Assembly (NCBI GenBank): GCA_017412645.1
Contig: JAFPWX010000022.1
Coordinates: 1-64,000, forward strand
Source of the DNA: Bacteroidales bacterium
Lineage (GTDB): Bacteria > Bacteroidota > Bacteroidia > Bacteroidales > UBA932
DNA: 64,000 bases
Direction: 5' to 3'
A model generated the notes under the pieces. The model was not told where the DNA came from. It worked only from the letters and a program-made list of their open reading frames with translations, and searched no databases. A program made the translations under genes and the position numbers. Below, in pieces: positions 58,343 through 64,000 of the stretch. Position 1 is the first letter of the stretch, and each line of letters begins with the position of its first letter.

Positions 58343-59362
58343 CTAATATTCGTAGTGATCGTATTTCATGATAATCTCTTCCATCTTGGCGGGAAGGGCG
58401 TTCTGCTCCATCTTCCAGGCCTGCTCGATGCATTTGAACACGGCAGTGGCCTTGCTTGAGCCGTGCCCCTTCACTATGGTCTTGCAGGTACCCAGGAGCA
58501 CGCTTCCGCCGTAGTTCTGGTAGTTCATAAAGTCTTTCTCCTCCATGAACATACGTTTCATCAGCAGGGCGCCCAGCTTGTAGATGGTGCGGGAATATAT
58601 GTCTTTCTTGAGTTTTTTAAGCAGTTCCAGGGCTGTGCCTTCGGTGGTCTTGACCAGCACGTTGCCCGAGAAGCCGTCGGCCACCACAAGGTCGTAGCTG
58701 CCGGAGAGCAGATCGCGGCTTTCCATATTGCCCACGAAGTTGATTTCGGGAGTCTGAGAAAGGAGCTCGTAGGCCTTCTGATGCGTTTCGTCGCCCTTTT
58801 CGGCCTCTTTGCCCACGTTCAGCAGGGCCACTCTCGGCCGCGCTACGCCGTACACGTTTTCCATATAGAGGCTGCCCATTATGGCAAATTGCCGGAGATG
58901 CTCCGGGGTCACATCCACATTGGCTCCGCTGTCGCAGATGACCACGAGCCCACCGTCCATGGTTGGCAGGATGGGGCAGAAGGCGGGACGTATCACACCC
59001 CTGATGCGGCCTATGCGTGTGAGGGCTGCGGTAACCAGGGCTCCGGTGGAGCCCACGCTCACCAGAGCGGCGATGTCATCGCGGTCACGCAGCAGGCGTA
59101 TGGCCTTGATCATGGAGCTCTCTTTCTTGAGGCGCACGGCGTCGATGGGGCGCTCGTCGCAGCCTATCACTTCGGGAGCATGCACAATCTCCAGACGGGC
59201 GGCGTCGTACTTCTTTCCCTCCAGGCAGGCCTTCAGCGAGGCTTCGTCGCCCGTGAGGATAAGATACAGGTCGGGAAAGGCCTCCAGGGCCTTCAGTCCA
59301 CCTTCCACATTGGCTTCGGGGCTGTGGTCGCCGCCGAAGCAGTCGAGCAGAATCTTCATCAT
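58343..59362 (-). CDS. plsX: Phosphate acyltransferase PlsX, clostridial-like
   Basis: The 339-residue protein starts with 'ILLDCFGGDHSPEANVEG' and shows the PlsX landmarks 'APEVIGCDERPIDAVRLKKESSM', 'GSTGALVTAALTRIGRI', 'DGFSGNVLVKTTEGTALELL' and 'GGSVLLGTCKTIVKGHGSSKA'. PlsX interconverts acyl-phosphate and acyl-ACP at the membrane face. The second half, with 'STEGTAL.LL', 'GALLMKR' and 'HGSSKA', resembles Clostridia more than the Bacteroidota form. Two overlapping ATGs (59362 and 59359) could start it; the stop of the upstream gene overlaps both. It is followed by acp after two bases, the natural pair for an acyl-phosphate to acyl-ACP step. Confidence 0.93.
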   Translation of the reverse strand: MMKILLDCFGGDHSPEANVEGGLKALEAFPDLYLILTGDEASLKACLEGKKYDAARLEIVHAPEVIGCDERPIDAVRLKKESSMIKAIRLLRDRDDIAALVSVGSTGALVTAALTRIGRIRGVIRPAFCPILPTMDGGLVVICDSGANVDVTPEHLRQFAIMGSLYMENVYGVARPRVALLNVGKEAEKGDETHQKAYELLSQTPEINFVGNMESRDLLSGSYDLVVADGFSGNVLVKTTEGTALELLKKLKKDIYSRTIYKLGALLMKRMFMEEKDFMNYQNYGGSVLLGTCKTIVKGHGSSKATAVFKCIEQAWKMEQNALPAKMEEIIMKYDHYEY

Positions 59363-60372
59363 AACGGTTTTACATATGCACGGTGGAGCTTTATCTTCTC
59401 TTCGTCGAAGCGCTTCCACTGGTTCTGTATGGCGTAATTGTCTTCCAGGTTCATATTGGTCTCGGCGTATTTGATGCCCGGACGTGCCAGCATATCCAGC
59501 AGGCCGGCCGAAACTATCACGCTCACTCCCCTGTTCAGCCATTCCGGATCCACGCCCACAAGACAGAGATCTATCACGTCCGGCTTTTTCAGGGCCTTCA
59601 GGAGGCGCAGCAGGCAGCCGGGGGTAAGATGACCGGCACTCTTGCGCACAGCGTCCCCTACGGCCGGGAAAGCGATGCCGAAGCATACCATATGGTCGTT
59701 CTCGTCCAGGATCACCGCCACGTTGCGTACGTCCACCACCAGCTTGAAGTTGTCTATCATCAGCTTCTTCATGCCAGGGCTGAAGGGAACGGTGCCGTAG
59801 AGCAGGTCGTAGCTCTTGTCGATGAGTTCGAAGATGCCGTCGGCATACTTCTTAATGAACTCCCCGGTGCTGCGGGCGGTGCCCAGATGCAGCTTGTAGC
59901 GGCGCATCACGTAGTCCGCCATCTTGTGCAGATCTTCGCCGCCCTCGGCGGGCACGCGCAGACGGCTGCCTGTCCAATCCACTTCCTTCTTATAGCCCAG
60001 CCTTTCGATGAATTCACCGTAGTAGGGCGGATTCCAGGTCTCTTCGAAGGTGGCGGGATACTCGAAACCGCCAACCAGAAGGCCTTCGCGCTCGAGGTCC
60101 GAGAAGCTCAGCGGGCCGCAGGCGGTGTCCATGCCCTTTTCGCGGGCCCAGGCCTCTACGGCCTCGAAGAGTTGCCGTGCCACCTCGAAGTCTTCCACTG
60201 CCTCGAAACGGCAGAAACGAACCCGTTTTTCGCCGTTCTTTTCGTTGGCTGCCTTCTGGATGATGCCGGAGATGCGGCCTGCCATGGCGCCGTCGCGATA
60301 GGCGTTGAAGTACACCGCGTCGCAGGTATCGTTATAGATGAAATCCTTGCGGAAAATCTTCCGCTCATCCAT
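59359..60372 (-). CDS. GNAT-fold N-acyltransferase-like protein, open part of a frameshifted gene
   Basis: The open part encodes 337 residues that align with the 376-residue protein at 32318: 'YFNAYRDGAMAGRISGI', 'ACGPLSFSDLEREGLLVGGF', 'CFGIAFPAVGDAVRKS', 'LCLVGVDPEWLNRGVSVIV' and 'KYAETNMNLEDN' match 'AFKDGEEVGRVAAI', 'VVGPLGFTDMDPEGTLIEGF', 'GFGITMPSLARALKKS', 'LLIGVRPDYQNLGVNAVII' and 'KWVESNGELETN'. The missing N-terminal ~35 residues are present upstream in a different frame (next entry). It lies between fakB and plsX, so a role as an acyltransferase using acyl-ACP or acyl-phosphate is the natural reading. It may be inactive as assembled if the frameshift is real. Confidence 0.72.
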   Translation of the reverse strand: MDERKIFRKDFIYNDTCDAVYFNAYRDGAMAGRISGIIQKAANEKNGEKRVRFCRFEAVEDFEVARQLFEAVEAWAREKGMDTACGPLSFSDLEREGLLVGGFEYPATFEETWNPPYYGEFIERLGYKKEVDWTGSRLRVPAEGGEDLHKMADYVMRRYKLHLGTARSTGEFIKKYADGIFELIDKSYDLLYGTVPFSPGMKKLMIDNFKLVVDVRNVAVILDENDHMVCFGIAFPAVGDAVRKSAGHLTPGCLLRLLKALKKPDVIDLCLVGVDPEWLNRGVSVIVSAGLLDMLARPGIKYAETNMNLEDNYAIQNQWKRFDEEKIKLHRAYVKPL

Positions 60373-60476
60373 ATAGAGCGGCGGGGTGTAATACGGATTG
60401 CCCTTGTACAGTTTTCCGGGAAACGGAGGAAGTCCCTCCTCTGCCGGGCGGTGCTCACTTTAACTGTTTCTATCAT
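60373..60476 (-). pseudogene. Frame-displaced 5' end of the GNAT-fold gene
   Basis: ATG at 60476 opens MIETVKVSTARQRRDFLRFP, then the frame must shift at the three-C run (60418-60420 on the minus strand) to continue as GKLYKGNPYYTPPLYMDER and join the open part at 60372. The combined order matches the N-terminus of the relative at 32318 ('LRRFVNFPEKLYRHNPNYVPYL'). One extra C would restore a single frame. This could be a real mutation, a phase-variable or programmed slip, or an assembly/sequencing error in a homopolymer. Confidence 0.65.
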
Positions 60477-60479
60477 GTT

Positions 60480-61349
60480 TTATCTGTGAATTGCGTGGAA
60501 GCAGATGCCGAGTCCGTTGGGGCCGCAGTGGCTGCCGATGGTGGGATTCACCACGGTTGTGAGGATGCGGAGGCTGTCGCCGAACTTCTCGAGCAGCATG
60601 CTCTTGGCGAGCTCTACCAACTCCGGGCAGTCGGAATGGCCTATCACCACGCGGTGTGCGGTCACGTCTTCGCCCAGTTCCTCCACATACTGCACGAGCC
60701 TGGCTACCGCCTTGTTGCGGCCGGTCTCCTTGCCTATGGACACCATCTTGCCATTCTCGTCCACGTGGATTACCGGACGTATGCCGATAAGGCCACCCAT
60801 AGTAGCTGCGAGTCCGCTCACGCGGCCGCTGCGGCGGAAGAACTTGAGATCGTCGGCGATGAAGTACATCGGGAACTTGGGAACCTCGGTCTTCGCCCAT
60901 TCCACTATCTCGTCGGGAGTCTTGCCGGCCTTCAGAAGGTCGGCAACCTCCAGCACTATATTATAGGATTCGGCGCTGATGCCAAGGGTGTCCACGTGCC
61001 AGAATTTGCGTTCAGGATACTTGGCTAGCAGCTTTTTCACTGCCATGTCCATGTTGTTGAAGGTGTTGGACATGCCTGACGAGAAATGCACGTAAAGGAT
61101 ATCGTTTCCCGCAGCGAATTCAGGTTCAAAGTATTTCACGTAAACTTCCTCGCCCTGGGCGCTGGTGGTGGGAATCACTCCCCCGCGAAGCATGTCGTAG
61201 AAGGCATGGGAGTCGAATTCCTCGAAGTCCACATAGGGGGTGACCACCTTGTCGCCCACGGTATAGGGCATATGGATGAGTTTAATTCCGTATTCTGCAC
61301 ACTCACGCGGGGTGATGTCGCAGTCGGTATCGCTGAAAAAGCTTAACAT
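60480..61349 (-). CDS. DegV-family fatty-acid-binding protein (FakB-like)
   Basis: This 289-residue protein has the DegV fold: 'FFSDTDCDITPRECAEYGIKLIHMPY' at the N-terminus, 'TTSAQGEEVYVKYFEP' (Thr/Ser of the carboxylate site), 'SSGMSNTFNNMDMA' and 'LKFFRRSGRVSGLAATMGGLIGIRPV'. In Firmicutes FakB holds a free fatty acid while FakA phosphorylates it to acyl-phosphate. The ATG overlaps the FakA stop by seven bases, strengthening the FakA-FakB assignment. It also has a C-terminal 'HCGPNGLGICFHA' tail. It starts the order FakB-GNAT-PlsX-ACP. Confidence 0.85.
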   Translation of the reverse strand: MLSFFSDTDCDITPRECAEYGIKLIHMPYTVGDKVVTPYVDFEEFDSHAFYDMLRGGVIPTTSAQGEEVYVKYFEPEFAAGNDILYVHFSSGMSNTFNNMDMAVKKLLAKYPERKFWHVDTLGISAESYNIVLEVADLLKAGKTPDEIVEWAKTEVPKFPMYFIADDLKFFRRSGRVSGLAATMGGLIGIRPVIHVDENGKMVSIGKETGRNKAVARLVQYVEELGEDVTAHRVVIGHSDCPELVELAKSMLLEKFGDSLRILTTVVNPTIGSHCGPNGLGICFHAIHR

Positions 61350-62977
61350 AGTACTGTGATGTAATCATAAACGGGCTGTCCGCCCTCGTTCAACATAATT
61401 TCAAGATTAGGATATTTTGCCGCTGCGGCCGCACGGAAGGCTTCTGCCTCGGGGGCGGGCACGTCTGAGCCTGAGAAGATGAGCAGCACGTCCCTGTCGG
61501 CGGCGCCCATCTTGTCCAGAAGGGCGACGGCTGCTTCGGCGCGCAGCTTGGAGCCGCTGAGCATGGTTTTGCCGCTGTAACCCACGAATTCTCCGCAGTG
61601 CACCGGGGTGCCGTCGGCAGTAACCGTGTCGCGGATGGCGGTGGAAACCTGCCCCGTGGCCACCGAGGCCATTATTTCGCGCACCCCCGCCAGCACTTCC
61701 TCCCCGTCTGCGTTGTCCCGGTCTACCGAGGCGATGCCGTAGTAGCCTTCGCCGATGTTGGCCGACGGGACCACGTCAACGTCACCATCCTTATACAGCG
61801 TGGCCGCCTGTTCAGCCGCCATGCGTATGTTGGGATTGTTCGGGAAGACGAGTATGTGCTGCGCATTGATGCGGCCGAAAGCGTCCAGGAAGTCCTGGGT
61901 AGACGGGTTCATGGTCTGCCCGCCGGCTATCACCTCGTCGGCACCGATTTCCCGGAACGCGGCGGTGAGACCCTCTCCTGAGGCGACGGTGACTATGCCG
62001 TATTTCTTGGGAGGCAGCTTGAATGAAGCGTTGCCCGCATTGCTTTCCTGATGGTGCTGCAGGGCCATGTTCTCTATCTTTATGGTAAGGAACTCGCCGT
62101 ACTGCTGAGCGTGGTTCAGGATTTCACCGGGATGAAAAGTATGGACGTGCGCCTTGAATATGCTGCCGTCGCGGAAGGCCACAACCGAATTGCCGACGCT
62201 CTCGAGCCACTGTATGAGTGGCTTCTCGTCGAAGGTTTCCAGATCCACCTTGTCGCTGCGGAGACGCAGCAGAAACTCCGTGCAGTAGCCGAACTCAAGC
62301 GGGGTTTCCGGGCCGAATTTCGACAGGTCCACGTAATTTGCCTGAGGTGCCGACGGCTCAGCCGCGTCTTCGGCGGAAACCACCCCGTGAAGGGCGTCCT
62401 TCATTCCCTGGAAGATGCTCAGCAGGCCTGCGCCGCCGCTGTCCACCACTCCGGCGTCCTTAAGAGCCTGCAGCAGTTCGGGAGTATGCTCAAGCGAGCG
62501 CTCCATTGCGGGGATGAGGGTGTCGAAATAGAGTTCCAGGTCGCCTGATGCATCGGCGGTTTCGGCTCCTTCACGGAGTACCGTGATGATGGTGCCTTCC
62601 ACCGGCACGGGGACTGCCCCGTAGGCCGATTCCACAGCCTTGCCCATTGCAGCGGCAAAGCCGGCGGCATCCACGGTTTCCCTGCCCTCCAGGCCCTTTG
62701 CGAGCCCTGCGAAAATGCGGGAAAGGATTACCCCGGAATTGCCCCTGGCGCCGAGCAGCATGCCCTGGGAAGCGGCGTATGAGTTTTCGCCAAGGGCCTT
62801 GCCGCTCTGAATCCCTGCGACACCTGCCCTTAAGGTCATAAGCATATTGTCGCCGGTGTCGCCGTCTGGCACGGGGAACACGTTCAAGTTGTTTATGGTG
62901 TTCCTATTATTTGAAAGGGATGCCACACCTTCGCGCAGCATCCCCGTAAAGAGACTTGAATCTAGATATGTAGTCAT
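61343..62977 (-). CDS. FakA-like fatty acid kinase (DAK2/DhaL plus DegV-like C-terminal domain)
   Basis: This 544-residue protein has an N-terminal DhaL/DAK2 domain with Mg/ATP-site motif 'NVFPVPDGDTGDNM' (about 30-43) and 'GARGNSGVILSRIFAG', a middle domain and a C-terminal FakA-type segment from 'KKYGIVTVASGEGL' (about 320) onward. This matches the YloV/FakA family. In Firmicutes it phosphorylates fatty acids presented by FakB. It lies 36 bases after the coiled-coil gene and overlaps fakB by seven bases. FakA is not a usual Bacteroidota housekeeping protein, which supports acquisition of the operon. Confidence 0.85.
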   Translation of the reverse strand: MTTYLDSSLFTGMLREGVASLSNNRNTINNLNVFPVPDGDTGDNMLMTLRAGVAGIQSGKALGENSYAASQGMLLGARGNSGVILSRIFAGLAKGLEGRETVDAAGFAAAMGKAVESAYGAVPVPVEGTIITVLREGAETADASGDLELYFDTLIPAMERSLEHTPELLQALKDAGVVDSGGAGLLSIFQGMKDALHGVVSAEDAAEPSAPQANYVDLSKFGPETPLEFGYCTEFLLRLRSDKVDLETFDEKPLIQWLESVGNSVVAFRDGSIFKAHVHTFHPGEILNHAQQYGEFLTIKIENMALQHHQESNAGNASFKLPPKKYGIVTVASGEGLTAAFREIGADEVIAGGQTMNPSTQDFLDAFGRINAQHILVFPNNPNIRMAAEQAATLYKDGDVDVVPSANIGEGYYGIASVDRDNADGEEVLAGVREIMASVATGQVSTAIRDTVTADGTPVHCGEFVGYSGKTMLSGSKLRAEAAVALLDKMGAADRDVLLIFSGSDVPAPEAEAFRAAAAAKYPNLEIMLNEGGQPVYDYITVLC

Positions 62978-63013
62978 TCAGTTAGGTTCAGGTTATTCGG
63001 GGAGAGCAGGTGC

Positions 63014-63817
63014 TTATTCAGCAACGGGCTCGGCAGGAGCCGGAACAGGCTCTGCAGGTGCCTCAGCGGGAACCTCGGGAGCAGCGGGAACCACCACGGG
63101 CTCTTCAACAACGGGCTGTACGGGTTCGAGAGGGACAATGGGTTCGTTCTGAACGGGAACCACAACACTGTTTTCAACCTGCGGAGCAGAGGTTGCGGCG
63201 GAAGCAGCGGCGGCAGCCTTTTCAGCAGCGGCGGCAGCCTTTTCTTCGGCGGCAGCCTGCTTCTGGGTGTTCTTGAGGGTCTGCTTTGCGAGGTTCACTT
63301 CGTCCTTTGCGGCGCTGTTGGCTGCCTTGTAAGCGGAGATCTTCTTGTTCTCGGTGGAGATATTGTCGTTCAGTGTGGCGATCTTGGCCTTGCTGGTCTT
63401 GATATCCTGCTTGATGGCACTGATTTCGGCTTCAATGGTTTTCCATTCGCCTTCGAGAGCTTTCAAATGAAGCTTGTCGGACTGGCTGAGGCCGCCGTCG
63501 GCGGAGAGGTTCTCCTTCTCGGCCTTGTAGGCATCCTTCTTGAGCTTGATGGTGGTCTGCTTGTTCTTGATCTGAGTATTGAGGTTCTCGATGACAACCT
63601 TCTCCTGCTCGATCTGAGCCTTGTAGGCGGCGATGCTGGACTTACTCGCGGCTATCTGGCCTTCGCTTTCACGCACTTGGGCAACATACTTTGCCTGGGC
63701 GGCATCGAGCCGGGCCTGGGCGATGTTGATGGCGTCGTTGCTGTTCTGGGCGTTTGCTGAAACGCCGGAAACGAGAGCTGCCACAGCAGCTGCAATGAGG
63801 ATGAGAGACTTTTTCAT
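63014..63817 (-). CDS. Secreted coiled-coil protein with Pro/Val/Glu-rich tail
   Basis: This 267-residue protein has a signal peptide (about 1-23), a long Lys/Glu/Ala-rich coiled-coil region (about 25-190) and a tail rich in Ala, then Pro/Val/Glu ('PVQNEPIVPLEPVQPVVEEP' style repeats). It has no enzymatic motif. The coiled-coil and extended tail suggest a periplasmic spacer or envelope-anchoring protein. It precedes fakA by 36 bases and may be cotranscribed, but a functional link is unproven. A TATATTTG box (63852-63845, minus) lies 28 bases upstream, with a weak -33 region. Confidence 0.75.
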   Translation of the reverse strand: MKKSLILIAAAVAALVSGVSANAQNSNDAINIAQARLDAAQAKYVAQVRESEGQIAASKSSIAAYKAQIEQEKVVIENLNTQIKNKQTTIKLKKDAYKAEKENLSADGGLSQSDKLHLKALEGEWKTIEAEISAIKQDIKTSKAKIATLNDNISTENKKISAYKAANSAAKDEVNLAKQTLKNTQKQAAAEEKAAAAAEKAAAAASAATSAPQVENSVVVPVQNEPIVPLEPVQPVVEEPVVVPAAPEVPAEAPAEPVPAPAEPVAE

Positions 63818-63878
63818 ATTGCTTTTTGATTAGTTCCTAAAATACAAATATACGAAAAAATGACAAAAACCGTTCCAA

Positions 63879-64000
63879 CTATCTCGGATAAGTGAAGGAG
63901 GAGCCGCCGACGAATTCTCGCAGAAGGCTGGTTGCGGGGATTTCGTTGTCGGGCACAGGGGTGAAGTAGTGGATGAACTTGAGCAGCCTGTGGGCTTCGG
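63879..64000 (-). CDS. C-terminus of a nucleoside/uridine kinase, cut by the window edge
   Basis: The partial minus-strand frame encodes the last 39 residues, ending in TAG at 63881-63879. The sequence 'RLLKFIHYFTPVPDNEIPA' followed by 'TSLLREFVGGSSF' matches the end of Bacteroidota nucleoside kinases of the uridine kinase/phosphoribulokinase family, which have an N-terminal TGS domain. The rest of the gene lies beyond the right edge. Confidence 0.7.
   Translation of the reverse strand, partial: EAHRLLKFIHYFTPVPDNEIPATSLLREFVGGSSFTYPR

Overview
The window reads as a chromosomal segment of a gut-type Bacteroidota, most likely order Bacteroidales; genus cannot be fixed from sequence alone. The evidence is the TTG-N19/20-TAnnTTTG promoter architecture in front of many genes, weak or absent Shine-Dalgarno sequences, Bacteroidota-typical families (LptD-like OstA, lipoprotein-type TamA, DUF5723, DUF3467, Big_5 lipoprotein, TrpB2 with a Trp-codon attenuator, IspG with an inserted segment, hemerythrin-LuxR regulator), a SusB-type GH97 enzyme and coding DNA richer in G+C than the A+T-rich spacers. 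It is almost entirely housekeeping: no insertion sequence, prophage, CRISPR array or rRNA was found.

Layout. 179-4107: divergent lptD and a secreted cell-wall amidase. 4219-11822: a long PSD-family decarboxylase, an iron-type alcohol dehydrogenase, and two secreted glycosidases (GH97 alpha-glucosidase type, GH2 beta-galactosidase). 11823-12380: GC-rich hairpin DNA, terminator, tRNA-Cys and a candidate small RNA. 12382-19168: one tightly packed run DUF3467-kdsC-maf-valS-thioesterase-ABC-F-YkuD. 19267-21788 (minus): cinA, a degenerate dihydroorotate-dehydrogenase-like protein and an XRE regulator with a probable self-operator. 22232-24588: queA and a PlsC-type acyltransferase. 24608-28545 (minus): lipoprotein hydrolase, unknown lipoprotein and a DUF5723 barrel. 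28706-34738: RlmD-like methyltransferase, Ca/Na antiporter, two small barrels, a GNAT-fold protein and rarA. 34748-36347: trpB2 behind a leader peptide with tandem Trp codons and an intrinsic attenuator. 36354-42557 (minus): PPi-phosphofructokinase, SpoU methyltransferase, GH13 amylase, TamL-like barrel and hemerythrin-LuxR regulator. 42666-51667: ligA, YihY, Rel, Big_5 lipoprotein, barrel and ispG. 51648-57849: psd-cdsA-ftsH (phospholipid synthesis plus membrane protease), birA, rpe and dnaA. 58113-63817 (minus): a coiled-coil secreted protein followed by FakA, FakB, a GNAT-fold acyltransferase-like protein, PlsX and an acyl carrier protein. A nucleoside kinase C-terminus runs off the right edge.

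The most interesting system is the last one. FakA and FakB make acyl-phosphate from free fatty acids, PlsX moves the acyl group to acyl carrier protein, and the gene placed between them belongs to the same family as a second GNAT-fold protein at 32318. PlsX and ACP look more like clostridial than Bacteroidota housekeeping forms, so the operon may be an acquired fatty-acid salvage line feeding a dedicated N-acyltransferase. The GNAT gene carries an apparent single-base frameshift near 60418-60420. Other points worth a second look are the trpB2 attenuator, a candidate ~110-nt RNA at 12216-12326, the two very different PSD-family proteins, and an IspG with a shortened insertion.
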